Positions 9,189 to 18,044 of a DNA stretch of 64,000 bases are shown here, one piece after another. The notes below the pieces were generated by a model. The model worked only from the letters and a program-made list of their open reading frames with translations, did no database searches and was not told the origin of the DNA. Source of the DNA: an uncultured Alphaproteobacteria bacterium (GTDB lineage Bacteria > Pseudomonadota > Alphaproteobacteria > Rhizobiales > Ancalomicrobiaceae); contig CALFRR010000046.1 of NCBI GenBank assembly GCA_937919435.1, positions 1 through 64,000 of the forward strand, read 5' to 3'. Position 1 is the stretch's first letter; each line of letters opens with the position of its first letter. Position numbers and translations under genes: made by a program.

Positions 9189-9713
9189 TCAGGCCCGCAT
9201 CGGGCGGCGATCCCGCCGTCGTTCCGAGGTGGGCTGATAGGCGATGCGGGCGTGATAGCCGCAGTAGGGAATGCCGACGTCGGAGCGACGGGCGCAGAAG
9301 TGGAAGTCTTCCGCGCTCGGGTCGCCGACCGGCCACTTGCAGGTCTGCTCGTTGAGCTGGAGGACGTTGGCGTTGGCGATCAGCGGCTCTTCGGAGAGCG
9401 AATAGACCGACGGCTGGGCGGCGGGCTGCGGCCGGGCCGCCGGCACCGCTTCCGCCTTCATCGCCAGATTGCCGACGCTGATGCCCGATACCGGCCGTGC
9501 CGTCGAGGTCGCCGGCCGGGTGGTCGGTTTCTTCTGGCGTGGCGTCTGGGCCTGCGGGGCCTTGGCGCGGCCGGACAGTCCGAGCCGGTGCACCTTGCCG
9601 ATCACCGCGTTTCGGGTCACGCCGCCGAGCTCGCCGGCGATCTGACTGGCACTCAGCCCGTCGCCCCAGAGCTTCTTCAGCAGATCGACCCGATCGTCGG
9701 TCCAGGAGATCAT
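9189..9713 (-). CDS. gcrA: GcrA family cell-cycle regulator
   Basis: GcrA is an alphaproteobacterial transcription coactivator that binds sigma-70 and GANTC-methylated promoters to control replication and division genes. The 174-residue protein opens with the diagnostic helix-turn-helix segment MISWTDDRVDLLKKLWGDGL, then SASQIAGELGGVTRNAVIGK. A proline/alanine-rich linker follows, and a C-terminal sigma-binding region with CKWPVGDPS and FCARRSDVGIPYCGYHARIAY. I chose this ATG because the family always starts MSWTDERV or similar; the 85 codons upstream do not fit. A 519-bp non-coding stretch upstream contains clustered GANTC sites. Confidence 0.95.
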   Translation of the reverse strand: MISWTDDRVDLLKKLWGDGLSASQIAGELGGVTRNAVIGKVHRLGLSGRAKAPQAQTPRQKKPTTRPATSTARPVSGISVGNLAMKAEAVPAARPQPAAQPSVYSLSEEPLIANANVLQLNEQTCKWPVGDPSAEDFHFCARRSDVGIPYCGYHARIAYQPTSERRRDRRPMRA

Positions 9714-10058
9714 TTCTTCTCTCACGGTCTTGGCCTCGCGTCGGTGCCGTGCGAATCCTCCCCCGCCCGGAGGAATCCTCCGGTTCCGCCCTTCGGGCGA
9801 GCCGCACATGGCTGCAGGGAAACTCGAGACTGGAAGGTTCGCCGCACGAGATGTCGTGTTCAACGACCCGGAAATTACACTATCGGTAGACTCGCGGGCA
9901 ACCCGCGGCGGACTCGTTTCGGTGGACGGCGGATCGTTATCCCCAAGCGTGAGTCCCGGGTGCAACACTCTCCACGGGGCACCTTCGTAGTGTTTCTAAG
10001 TCTCCGTTGCGTCACTTCGTCCACCCCGGCGGTTCCCGGGGAAATTCCCGTTGAAATG
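9714..10058. other. Non-coding stretch between gcrA and the argD promoter
   Basis: I see no credible gene here. The stretch is AT-richer than its surroundings and holds three GANTC (CcrM-type) sites within 67 bp at 9889-9893, 9911-9915 and 9951-9955. These would lie in the upstream region of gcrA. No clear -35/-10 pair for gcrA stands out to me. Confidence 0.6.
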
Positions 10059-10087
10059 TTGACCTCCGTCGCGCGCGCGAGCATTAT
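10059..10087 (+). promoter_or_regulatory. Putative sigma-70 promoter of argD-argF
   Basis: TTGACC (10059-10064) and CATTAT (10082-10087) are separated by exactly 17 bp, about 147 bp upstream of the argD start on the same strand. No other gene intervenes. Confidence 0.5.
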
Positions 10088-10233
10088 GCCGGCCGTTGCG
10101 AGTGCCGCCGCCGAGGCGGCATTGTTCGTTTCTGACCGCTTTCTTCGGAGGTCGGTCGTTCGGCCGAAGGCCCTCGCCCCTGAGGAAAGTCCGGCGGGCG
10201 CATCTGCCGCCGCGGTCGACGAGGAGTGGTGAA

Positions 10234-11439
10234 ATGTCGGAAAGTGCGCTCTACCCGTCCTTCGCTCGGGCCGGTCTCGCCTTCGAACGAGGCGACGGCG
10301 TCTGGCTGACGACGGCGGCGGGTGAGCGATATCTCGACATGATGGCCGGCATCGCGGTCTGCGCGCTCGGCCACTCGCACCCCCATCTGGTCGAAGCGAT
10401 CAAGGCTCAGGCCGAGAAGCTCTGGCACGTCTCCAATCTCTACGAGATCCCGGAGCAGGAGGCGCTCGCCAGGCGGCTGACCGAGGCGACCTTCGCCGAC
10501 CGCGTGTTCTTCGGCAATTCCGGCGCCGAGGCGCTCGAATGCGCGATCAAGACGGCACGCCGCTTCCATTTCGCCGCCGGCCACCCGGAGCGCTATCGGA
10601 TCGTCACCTTCGAGGGAGCCTTCCACGGCCGCACCCTGGCGACGCTCGCCGCCGGCGGTCAGAAGAAGTACCTCGAAGGTTTCGGCCCCAAGGTCGACGG
10701 TTTCGATCAGGTCCCGTTCGGTGACGAGGCGGCGCTGCGCGCCGTGATCGGTCCGGAGACCGCGGCGATCCTGATCGAGCCGATCCAGGGCGAGGGCGGG
10801 GTGCGTCCGGTGCCGCGCGCCTTCCTGACCATGCTGCGCGAGATCTGCGACGAGCACGGCCTGTTGCTGGTGTTCGACGAAGTCCAGTGCGGGCTCGGCC
10901 GGACCGGCCATCTCTACGCCCATCAGGGGCTCGGGGTCGAACCCGACATTCTCGCTTCGGCCAAGGGCATCGGCGGCGGCTTCCCGCTCGGCGCCTGCCT
11001 GGCCACCGAGCGTGCCGCGGCGGGCATGACCCCCGGCACCCACGGCACCACCTACGGCGGCAATCTGCTCGCCATGGCCGCCGGCAACGCCGTCCTCGAC
11101 GTGGTGCTGGCGCCGGGCTTCCTGGAAGGGGTGCGCGAACGCGGCCTCCGTCTCAAGCAGAAGCTCGCCGCGGTCGTCGACCTGCATCCCTCGATCTTCG
11201 AGGAGGTGCGCGGCGAGGGCCTGCTTCTCGGCCTGAAGTGCCGGGTTCCGGCCGGCGACGTGGTCGCCGCCGGACGAGACCACAAGGTGCTGACGATCGG
11301 TGCCGGCGACAACGTGGTCCGCATCATTCCGGCTCTGATCGTGAGCGAGGAAGAGATCGAAGAAGCCGTGGCGCGCATCGAAGCCGCCGCGCGGGATCTC
11401 GAGGCCGCGAAGGGCGGCGACAAGGGAGCAGCAGCGTGA
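10234..11439 (+). CDS. argD: Acetylornithine aminotransferase
   Basis: ArgD is the PLP-dependent enzyme that interconverts N-acetylglutamate semialdehyde and N-acetylornithine in arginine synthesis. The 401-residue class III aminotransferase has [13 protein letters not shown] near residue 94, the PLP-phosphate and ring contacts [12 protein letters not shown] near 214, and Schiff-base lysine K244 in [13 protein letters not shown]. The ATG was chosen for its RBS-like GAGGAG upstream and its fit to the family N-terminus. Its stop codon overlaps the GTG start of argF (GTGA), so the two are translationally coupled. Confidence 0.95.
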   Translation: MSESALYPSFARAGLAFERGDGVWLTTAAGERYLDMMAGIAVCALGHSHPHLVEAIKAQAEKLWHVSNLYEIPEQEALARRLTEATFADRVFFGNSGAEALECAIKTARRFHFAAGHPERYRIVTFEGAFHGRTLATLAAGGQKKYLEGFGPKVDGFDQVPFGDEAALRAVIGPETAAILIEPIQGEGGVRPVPRAFLTMLREICDEHGLLLVFDEVQCGLGRTGHLYAHQGLGVEPDILASAKGIGGGFPLGACLATERAAAGMTPGTHGTTYGGNLLAMAAGNAVLDVVLAPGFLEGVRERGLRLKQKLAAVVDLHPSIFEEVRGEGLLLGLKCRVPAGDVVAAGRDHKVLTIGAGDNVVRIIPALIVSEEEIEEAVARIEAAARDLEAAKGGDKGAAA

Positions 11440-12371
11440 CTCTCGCCGATGGGAAGCGTCATTTTCTCGACCTGACCGACGTCACCAAAGCCGATCTCCG
11501 GGGCATCCTGGACGAGGCGGTACGGCTCAAGAAGCAGCGACGCGGCGCCCACCGGGGCGAAGGTCCGCTCGCCGGCAAGGTGCTGGCGATGATCTTCGAG
11601 CGCGTCTCGACCCGTACCCGCGTCTCCTTCGACGTCGGCATGCGCGAGCTCGGCGGCGAGACGATCATGCTGACCGGCGACGAGATGCAGCTCGGCCGCG
11701 GCGAGACCATCGCCGACACCGCCCGGGTGCTGTCGCGTTACGTCGATGCGATCATGATCCGCATCCTCGACCACGCGGCGCTCACCGAGCTGGCCGAGTA
11801 CGCCACCGTTCCGGTGATCAACGGTCTGACCAAGCTGTCGCATCCCTGCCAGCTGATGGCCGACGTGATGACCTTCGAGGAGCATCGCGGGCCGATCGCC
11901 GGCAAGACCGTGGCCTGGGTCGGCGACACCAACAACGTGCTCGCCTCCTGGATCCATGCGGCGGCGCAGTTCGACTTCAATCTGCGCATCGCCACCCCGC
12001 CGGAACTGGCGCCGAAGATGGATCTGGTCGCCTGGGCCCGCCGTCACGGTGCCTCGGTCCACCTGACCGCGGACGCCTACGAGGCGGTCGAGGGCGCCGA
12101 CTGCGTCACCACCGACACCTGGGTGTCGCTCGGTGACGACGAGAGCGAGCGCCGCCACAATCTGCTGAAGCCGTTCCAGGTCGACCGACGCCTGATGGCG
12201 GCGGCCAAGCCGGACGCGGTGTTCATGCACTGCCTTCCCGCCCATCGCGAGGAGGAGGTGACCACCGAGGTCATCGACGGACCGCAGTCGATCATCTTCG
12301 ACGAGGCCGAGAACCGCCTGCACGCGCAGAAGGGCGTGCTCGCCTGGTGCCTGGGCGCGGTCGGCCGCTGA
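11436..12371 (+). CDS. argF: Ornithine carbamoyltransferase
   Basis: ArgF makes citrulline from ornithine and carbamoyl phosphate. The 311-residue protein has the carbamoyl-phosphate site [11 protein letters not shown] near residue 57, the HPCQ motif, the ornithine-loop region and the HCLP motif near residue 265. The start is a GTG overlapping the argD stop by four bases, giving [13 protein letters not shown]. That matches the usual N-terminus, in which KHFLDL follows shortly after the start. Confidence 0.95.
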   Translation: MTLADGKRHFLDLTDVTKADLRGILDEAVRLKKQRRGAHRGEGPLAGKVLAMIFERVSTRTRVSFDVGMRELGGETIMLTGDEMQLGRGETIADTARVLSRYVDAIMIRILDHAALTELAEYATVPVINGLTKLSHPCQLMADVMTFEEHRGPIAGKTVAWVGDTNNVLASWIHAAAQFDFNLRIATPPELAPKMDLVAWARRHGASVHLTADAYEAVEGADCVTTDTWVSLGDDESERRHNLLKPFQVDRRLMAAAKPDAVFMHCLPAHREEEVTTEVIDGPQSIIFDEAENRLHAQKGVLAWCLGAVGR

Positions 12372-12536
12372 GCCACGGACCCGCCCCTGGTATCGGGGGG
12401 ACCATCACCCCATATGGGGAACTTCGCCGCGAGCTTCGCGCCCTCTTCCGGACGACCCGGGGGAGGGCGCGAGACCGTCGGGGGCCGCACCGGCGCCCGT
12501 GGCCTCCGGCCTCCCCGTCATCTCCGGATCCGACCC

Positions 12537-13523
12537 ATGCCCACGATCAGTGCTCCCGTCTCGGCGACCCCCGACACCGTCCTGCCCTTCGCCGTCGAAG
12601 CGCTCGATCTGCGCGGCCGCACCGTTCGTCTGGGGCCGGCGCTCGACGCGATCCTCGCCCGCCACGATTATCCCGAGCCGGTCGCCCGCCTGCTGGCCGA
12701 GGCCACGGCACTGACCGCGCTGCTCGGCACCGCGCTGAAGTTCGAAGGCCGCTTCGTCGTCCAGACCCGCACCGACGGGCCGGTGTCGATGCTGGTGGTC
12801 GACTTCCGCACCCCCGACGGGCTGCGTGCCTACGCCCGTTTCGACGCCGAGGCGGTCGCCGCCGCGGTCGCCGACGGCCGTGCGGCCCCGGCCGATCTGC
12901 TCGGCAGCGGCCATCTGGCGATGACCGTCGACCAGGGCGGCGACATGCGCCCCTATCAGGGCGTCGTCGCCCTCGACGGCATCGGGCTCGAGGAAGTGGC
13001 GCACGTCTGGTTCGGCCAGTCCGAGCAGATCCCCACCCGGGTCCGGCTGGCGGTCGCCGAGGAGCTGACCCGCGGCGCCGACGGGGCGATGGTCCGTGCC
13101 TGGCGGGCGGGCGGTCTGCTCGCCCAGTTCCTGCCGGAGAGCGAGGACCGTCGTCGCGTCCGCGATCTCGCGCCCGGCGATCTGCCGGAGGGCGCCGAGG
13201 CGCCGGTCCACGTCGACGACGACGCCTGGGCCGAGGCCGAGGCGCTGATCGCGACGATCGCCGACGTCGAGTTGACCGATCCGGAGCTCTCCTCCGAGCG
13301 GTTGCTGTGGCGGCTGTTCAACGAGCGCGGGGTGCGGGTCTTCGACACCCAGCCGCTGGTCGAGCGCTGCCGCTGCTCGCGCGAGCGGGTCGGGGCGATG
13401 CTGGCGAGCTTCACCGCCGAGGAGGTCGCCGACATGACCGTCGACGGCGCCATCGAGGTGACCTGCGAGTTCTGCTCGACGCACTACCGCTTCGACCCCG
13501 CCGAGGTCCGTCCGGCGGAGTGA
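12537..13523 (+). CDS. hslO: Redox-regulated chaperone Hsp33
   Basis: Hsp33 is a cytoplasmic holdase switched on by oxidation of four zinc-binding cysteines. The 328-residue protein has the Hsp33 core fold and ends with the redox switch: RCRCSRER (CXC) near residue 282 and CEFCSTHY (CXXC) near residue 315. It follows argF by 165 bp on the same strand, a common order in rhizobial relatives, and may be read with the arginine genes. The ATG giving MPTISAPVSATPD was preferred to upstream in-frame starts, because the 41 upstream codons are unlike the family. Confidence 0.92.
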   Translation: MPTISAPVSATPDTVLPFAVEALDLRGRTVRLGPALDAILARHDYPEPVARLLAEATALTALLGTALKFEGRFVVQTRTDGPVSMLVVDFRTPDGLRAYARFDAEAVAAAVADGRAAPADLLGSGHLAMTVDQGGDMRPYQGVVALDGIGLEEVAHVWFGQSEQIPTRVRLAVAEELTRGADGAMVRAWRAGGLLAQFLPESEDRRRVRDLAPGDLPEGAEAPVHVDDDAWAEAEALIATIADVELTDPELSSERLLWRLFNERGVRVFDTQPLVERCRCSRERVGAMLASFTAEEVADMTVDGAIEVTCEFCSTHYRFDPAEVRPAE

Positions 13524-13611
13524 CGCCGCGACGCGAACGGAACACGGCCGTCCGGTCTCCCGGGCGGCCGCTCCGTCGTCTTCGTCCGAGATCGGACCCG
13601 CGGTCCGTGCC

Positions 13612-14265
13612 TCAGGCCTTGAGCCCGAGCGCGAAGGCGGAGAGAACCGCCGCGGCGTGGGCGATGTTGCTCTTCAGCGTCGCCGCCGAGGCACCGCGCG
13701 GGCCGAAGTCGTGGCTGCCGTCCTCGATCCACTCGAGCCGCACCTTCTCGCCGACCGCCAGGCTCTCCACCTCCGCCCGATTGCCGAACTCGTCGCGCTC
13801 GCCCTGCAGCACCAGCGTCGGCAGCAGGATCCCCTGGAGCGGGGCGAGCCGGATCTCCTCCGGCCGGCCGATCCCGTGGAACGGATAGCCCAGGCAGGCG
13901 ACCCCGGCGACCTCGCCCGGCAGCGCCCGGTTGGCGGTCATCGCCGCCACCCGGCCGCCCATCGACTTGCCGCCGACGACGATCGGCCCGACCCGTTCGG
14001 GCGCCGCGATCGTCGCCGCGATCGCCGTCTCGAACTCGCCGATCAGCGTCTCCGCCTTCGGCGGCGGCCGCTTCTTGCCGGTCGTCCGGCGCCCCGCCAT
14101 GTAGGCGAACTCGAACCGGGCGACGGCGAGACCGTGGCCGGCGAGCGCCTCGGCGATCCGGTTCATGAAGCTCGAATCCATCGGCCCGCCGGCACCATGG
14201 GCGAGGAGCACGGTCGCACCGGCGTCGGGTGGCGAGGAGGGAAGAGTCCACAGGAGATCTGTCAT
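13612..14265 (-). CDS. Alpha/beta hydrolase (KANL3/Tex30-like)
   Basis: The 217-residue protein has an alpha/beta-hydrolase fold. HGAGGPMDS near residue 22 is the oxyanion-hole strand, the nucleophile elbow is GGKSMGGR near residue 97 (serine flanked by glycines), an acid lies in QGERDEFG near 150, and a histidine in DGSHDF near 183. This pattern fits the small KANL3/Tex30-type dienelactone-hydrolase-like family, whose substrates are mostly unknown. It is convergent with hslO and followed on the same strand by no other gene. Confidence 0.8.
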   Translation of the reverse strand: MTDLLWTLPSSPPDAGATVLLAHGAGGPMDSSFMNRIAEALAGHGLAVARFEFAYMAGRRTTGKKRPPPKAETLIGEFETAIAATIAAPERVGPIVVGGKSMGGRVAAMTANRALPGEVAGVACLGYPFHGIGRPEEIRLAPLQGILLPTLVLQGERDEFGNRAEVESLAVGEKVRLEWIEDGSHDFGPRGASAATLKSNIAHAAAVLSAFALGLKA

Positions 14266-14295
14266 GTCGGATCCGAAACGAGTTGGCGGGCCGGC

Positions 14296-15216
14296 TCAGT
14301 AGTAGCCGCGCGGGAACCAGCGTTGATAGAGCTCGGTCAGACGGCCGTCTTCGCCGAGCTTCTGCAGCGCATAGTCGAGGTTCTGTTTCAGGCGCCGGTT
14401 GCCCTTGCCGACGGCGATCCGGAGGCCCTCGCCGAACACGCTCGCCTCGGCGAAGGGACCGCCGTGGAATTCGCAGCAGCCGCGTCCGGCACTGCCGCCG
14501 AGCCAGAACGACAGCGACAGGGCATCGCCGAAATGCGCCTCCACCCGCCCGTCGCGCAGCGCGTCGCGGGCCGAGGTCTCGTCCGGATAGGCGGCGACCC
14601 GGACCTTCGGAAAGGCGGCGATCACATAGGCTTCGTGGGCGGAGCCGGAGACCACCGAGACCCAGCGCCCGGCGAGCCCTTCCGGGGTCGGGGCCGGCAG
14701 ACCGCCGGCGGGCGCACCGGTGCGCACCACGAAGCGGCCCGGGGTGGTCAGATAGGCGTCGCTGGTGTCGAGCTTCGCCCTGAGATCGCCGCGCACCTCG
14801 AGCCCGGCGATGATCGCGTCGCCGCGCCGGTCGCCGAGGGCGGCGACCAGATCGCCGAACGGCCGCATCTGGATGGTGCAGGTCGCCTCCAGCACCTCGC
14901 ACACCAGCCGGGCGAGGTCGACGTCGTAGCCGATCAGCCGACCGCCCTCGTCGAGGAAGTTGAACGGCGGAAAGTCGCCGGAGGTCAGGAAGCGGATCGA
15001 ACCGACCTCGGTGGTCGGTTTCTGCGGCCGGTTCTTGCGGTCCCAGAACATCGGCGGACCGCCGGCCGTCTCTCCCGCCGGGTTCGCCGTGACCGTCGGC
15101 GCCGCTTCGGCGGCGCCCGCCGGGCCGGCGAAGGCGGCCGTGCCCGCCGCCAGGACCACCAGAAGCAGCAGGCATGCGGCTTTGCACGAGACAGTGACGG
15201 TGGAAGGTGCGAACAT
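14296..15216 (-). CDS. ABC transporter substrate-binding protein, amino-acid type
   Basis: The 306-residue protein has an N-terminal signal peptide (hydrophobic stretch about 13-35) followed by a family 3 solute-binding domain. Motifs are GDFPPFNFLDEGGRLIGYDV near residue 80 and GDAIIAGLEVRGDLR near 130. It should act in the periplasm, and such proteins usually bind amino acids. No permease or ATPase gene is nearby, so it may be an orphan or work with a system elsewhere. It is divergent from the glycosyltransferase gene. The ligand is not predictable here. Confidence 0.85.
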   Translation of the reverse strand: MFAPSTVTVSCKAACLLLLVVLAAGTAAFAGPAGAAEAAPTVTANPAGETAGGPPMFWDRKNRPQKPTTEVGSIRFLTSGDFPPFNFLDEGGRLIGYDVDLARLVCEVLEATCTIQMRPFGDLVAALGDRRGDAIIAGLEVRGDLRAKLDTSDAYLTTPGRFVVRTGAPAGGLPAPTPEGLAGRWVSVVSGSAHEAYVIAAFPKVRVAAYPDETSARDALRDGRVEAHFGDALSLSFWLGGSAGRGCCEFHGGPFAEASVFGEGLRIAVGKGNRRLKQNLDYALQKLGEDGRLTELYQRWFPRGYY

Positions 15217-15359
15217 GAATGTCACCCGGTCGGACGGCGCCACCGGTCGCGGCGGATTCGTTGTCCGCGACTGTAGAACGAGCCGCCGGCCGGAGGGAAT
15301 CGCTTTTCGAAACCGGGTCGTCCGCCTCCCCTGCGCCCGCGTTCTCGGAGCGTGTGGCG

Positions 15360-17204
15360 ATGGGCGACGAGACGACTCTGTCGCGGACGGATCCCGGGAG
15401 GCCCCGGGCAGGACCGCGATCTCCTGCGATGTCCGCCGAGGCGGCCCACTGGCGCGCCGTCGCCGACGGTCTCGGTGTCGGCTTCGTCGACGCGATCCGG
15501 GTCGGTCCGCTCGCCGAGACGGCTCCCCTGCCGCCGCCGGAGGTCTTCGCCGCCGTCGACCGGCTGATGGTCGATCGCCCGGAGGGCGGCGGCATTCTGA
15601 TCGCCGCGCCCGCCCCCGAGGTGATCGCCGCCACGCGTGCGCATCTCGACCGGATGCCGGAGTTGCGCGACCGGCTGTTCGTCGCGACGCCGCGCACCAT
15701 CCGCGGCGCGCTCCTCGCCCGCTGGGCCCCCGGTCTGACCCACGCCGCGCGCGACAGCGTCGCCGACGTCGATCCGTCGTTCTCCGCCCGCCGGGTCGGC
15801 GAGCCCTGGCAGGTCGTCGTGATCCTGCTGGTGGTGTCGACCTGGCTGACCGCCGCCTTCGACGGCTCCGATTCCCTGGTTGCCGTCTGGACGGCGCTGT
15901 TCCTCGCCATCGGCTTCGCCCGGGCGGTGGTCGCCGGCGACGTGCCGCAGCCGGTGCGTCCGCCGCCGGTCGCCGACGAGGATCTGCCGAGCTTCGCCGT
16001 GCTGGTGCCGGTCCATCGCGAAGCGGTGGTGATCGGCGATCTCGTCGCCGCCCTCGGCCGGATCGACTATCCCGCCGATCGCCTCGCGCTGCGTCTGGTG
16101 GTGGAGGCGGACGACGCCGAGACCGTCGCCGCCGCCGAGGCGGCGATCGCCGGAACCGCGATCGAGGCGGTGGTGGTGCCGCCGTCCGAACCACGGACCA
16201 AACCGAAGGCGCTGGACTTCGCGCTGCGCACCGTCGATGCCGAGTTCGTCAGCGTCTTCGATGCCGAGGATCGCCCGGCGCCGGATCAACTGCGGCGCGC
16301 CGCCGCCGCCTTCCGGTCCGAGCCGTCCGATCTGGCGGTGGTCCAGGCGGCGCTGGAGATCGATCACGTCGACACCGACCGGCCGTGGCTGGTGCGTCAG
16401 TTCGAGATGGAATACGCCATGCTCTTCCACGGGCTGCTGCCGTGGCTGGCGATCCGGTCGTTGTTTCTGCCGCTCGGCGGCACCTCCAACCACTTCCGCC
16501 GATCGGCGCTGGTGGCGGTCGGCGGCTGGGATCCGCACAACGTCACCGAGGACGTCGACGTGGCCCTGCGGCTGGCCCGCGCCGGCCATCGGCTCGGCAT
16601 CGTCGCCTCGGCGACCGACGAAGAGGCGCCGGCCGACCGGCGGCGCTGGATCGCCCAGCGGATCCGTTGGCAGAAGGGGTGGATGCAGACCTGGCTGGTC
16701 CACATGCGCCGGCCGGCGCGGCTCCATCGGGAACTCGGCTTCGGCGGTTCGCTCGCCTTCCATCTGGTGGTCGGCGGCCAGATCGCCACGGCGTTCGCCT
16801 ATCTGCCGAGTCTGGTGGTGATCGTCCTGCATGCCTGCGGCCTGTCGCCGCTGTTCGGCGACCGCACCTTCGCGGGCGATCTGGTTCTGGTCGCCGGGTT
16901 GTTCGCCCATGCGATCGGGGTGATCGGCGGCGTCGCCCTGGCGCACGAGACCGGGCGGCGGATCGGCCGGCCCGCCCGGATCGTCGATCTCGTCACCATG
17001 CCGGTCTACTGGGGGATGATCTCCTGGGCGGCGTGGTGGGGCCTGCACGAACTGGTCGTCGCGCCCCATCGGTGGAACAAGACCTCGCACGGCCACGTCG
17101 CCCGTCGGGACGGCGGACGGACCTCGTCGAGCGAGAACCGGACATCTGCCTCTTGCGCGATCCCCGCCGACGAGGCTATTGGTGTGACCGCCGAGCGGGC
17201 GTAG
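15360..17204 (+). CDS. Membrane-bound family 2 glycosyltransferase (NfrB-like)
   Basis: The 614-residue protein has an N-terminal soluble domain, membrane segments near residues 140-185, and a GT-A catalytic domain with DAEDRPAP (DXD-type) near residue 300. NHFRRSAL and the QXXRW motif in QRIRWQKGW near 440 follow, then several C-terminal membrane helices. This layout is like NfrB/bacteriophage N4 adsorption protein B and processive polysaccharide synthases. The start was chosen for its GGAG site; an alternative ATG is at 15429. Its TAG stop (17202-17204) lies inside the 5' end of the downstream tRNA gene. Confidence 0.85.
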   Translation: MGDETTLSRTDPGRPRAGPRSPAMSAEAAHWRAVADGLGVGFVDAIRVGPLAETAPLPPPEVFAAVDRLMVDRPEGGGILIAAPAPEVIAATRAHLDRMPELRDRLFVATPRTIRGALLARWAPGLTHAARDSVADVDPSFSARRVGEPWQVVVILLVVSTWLTAAFDGSDSLVAVWTALFLAIGFARAVVAGDVPQPVRPPPVADEDLPSFAVLVPVHREAVVIGDLVAALGRIDYPADRLALRLVVEADDAETVAAAEAAIAGTAIEAVVVPPSEPRTKPKALDFALRTVDAEFVSVFDAEDRPAPDQLRRAAAAFRSEPSDLAVVQAALEIDHVDTDRPWLVRQFEMEYAMLFHGLLPWLAIRSLFLPLGGTSNHFRRSALVAVGGWDPHNVTEDVDVALRLARAGHRLGIVASATDEEAPADRRRWIAQRIRWQKGWMQTWLVHMRRPARLHRELGFGGSLAFHLVVGGQIATAFAYLPSLVVIVLHACGLSPLFGDRTFAGDLVLVAGLFAHAIGVIGGVALAHETGRRIGRPARIVDLVTMPVYWGMISWAAWWGLHELVVAPHRWNKTSHGHVARRDGGRTSSSENRTSASCAIPADEAIGVTAERA

Positions 17205-17269
17205 TTCAGAGGTAGAACGTCAGCTTCCCAAGCTGAATGTCGTGGGTTCGATTCCCATCGCCCGCTCCA
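17195..17269 (+). tRNA. tRNA-Gly(CCC)
   Basis: A complete cloverleaf is visible. The acceptor stem is GCGGGCG/CGCCCGC, the D-arm begins TAGTTCAGAGG, the anticodon stem is TCAGC/GCTGA with loop TTCCCAA (anticodon CCC), and the T-arm is GTGGGTTCGATTCCCAT. The discriminator is T, with CCA encoded. The 5' ten bases overlap the end of the glycosyltransferase gene. Phage-type genes begin directly after its 3' end, so it is the probable attachment site. Confidence 0.97.
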
Positions 17270-17396
17270 AAAATCTCCATATTTTCAAATGGTTTGCACG
17301 TCTGGCGCTTTGGCTCCGGCAGAACGAGACGGGAACATATGACGCTGAAATGGACCTTTCGGGGCAATGAGTCCCGAAAAAGTCCCGAAGAATGTT
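17270..17396. other. Prophage left flank (probable attL side)
   Basis: This stretch has no convincing gene and is distinctly AT-richer than the chromosome to its left. It contains a short direct repeat, AGTCCCGAA twice within about 20 bp near 17369-17389, which could be an integrase arm site or chance. The attachment core is probably the 3' part of the tRNA (about 17240-17269). The matching right copy is not in the window. Confidence 0.4.
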
Positions 17397-17603
17397 CTAT
17401 CTGCGTTCTTGTCCGCCGATCCATCGGGCGACGTCGCCCACCAGCGCCGCCGCTTGATCCGCCGACAACACCAGCCGCGTCATCGCACCACGGTCGTCGA
17501 TCGTCGTGAGGATCAGCCGTCCGGCGACGACGCCGAACCCGGGCGCCATCGCCGCCGAACGCGCCGGAACGAGATCATCGATCGTCGGTCCAATCTCGGC
17601 CAT
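17397..17603 (-). CDS. Small phage protein, unknown
   Basis: The 68-residue protein begins MAEIGPTIDDLVPARS and is mostly hydrophobic-polar alternating without a clear membrane helix. It is the last gene of the leftward late operon, overlapping the previous gene by 29 bp. I do not recognise it. It is kept because of its tight packing and coding-like composition. Confidence 0.55.
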   Translation of the reverse strand: MAEIGPTIDDLVPARSAAMAPGFGVVAGRLILTTIDDRGAMTRLVLSADQAAALVGDVARWIGGQERR

Positions 17604-17769
17604 TCGCCACCCTCCGGAAGTTCGGCATCTGCTCGGCGATGCCGGCGAGCGCCGTGGCGAGGATCACCGCCGTACCCCAGACGGGATCGTCAAATCCCGC
17701 GTCCATCGCCGCTCGGTGTGCCTCGCGCAACAGGCCGTCTCTGCTCAGCGGTTGGTCGTCGTGCGACAT
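17575..17769 (-). CDS. Small phage protein in the lysis region, unknown
   Basis: The 64-residue protein starts at an ATG (MSHDDQPLSRDG) behind a GGAGGTGGG ribosome site. It contains a moderately hydrophobic helix around residues 30-45 (WGTAVILATALAGIAEQM). The start nearly overlaps the stop of the upstream gene at 17771. No function is assigned. Confidence 0.55.
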   Translation of the reverse strand: MSHDDQPLSRDGLLREAHRAAMDAGFDDPVWGTAVILATALAGIAEQMPNFRRVANGRDWTDDR

Positions 17770-17770
17770 G

Positions 17771-18025
17771 TCAATGCCCACCTCCCTTGACCGCCATCCA
17801 GGCCGCGCCGGCGAGCGCCGTCAGAACGATGGTCACGAGGGCCAGCAGCCCCTTGCGCTTCACCTCTTCGGCGCTCTCCCGCCATTCGCGCAGCCACGCG
17901 AAATCTTTCTGCATGACGAGGGGATCGGCGGCGTCGATCCCGATCGAGGTCAGGGTCGCATGGACCGTCGCGGTGATCATGTCCCGCAGCTCCGTTTCGG
18001 TCAGGGCGATCGTCTTCTCTTCCAT
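17771..18025 (-). CDS. Small C-tail membrane protein of the lysis cassette (holin-like candidate)
   Basis: The 84-residue protein has a helical N-terminal region with a WLREWRESAEEVKRKG segment, then one membrane helix (about 59-79, LLALVTIVLTALAGAAWMAV) and a short basic tail. Proteins of this shape accompany lysis genes in rhizobial phages. It could be a single-span holin or a regulator of lysis. The call rests on topology and position. Confidence 0.6.
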   Translation of the reverse strand: MEEKTIALTETELRDMITATVHATLTSIGIDAADPLVMQKDFAWLREWRESAEEVKRKGLLALVTIVLTALAGAAWMAVKGGGH

Positions 18026-18044
18026 GCCGTGTCTCCCGGACCAG

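Noticed and set aside
13524..13611. Terminator between hslO and the hydrolase
   Set aside because: A GC-rich imperfect dyad is present but has a mismatch and no T-run on either strand.
17369..17389. AGTCCCGAA direct repeat as proven integrase arm sites
   Set aside because: Only two short copies are visible and the integrase is outside the window; noted within the left flank but not claimed.
17206..17424. Minus-strand reading frame containing GAGDGNRTHDIQLGKL
   Set aside because: It is the antisense of tRNA-Gly, a well-known false protein. The plus-strand frame from 17237 (WVRFPSPAPK) is likewise tRNA sequence.
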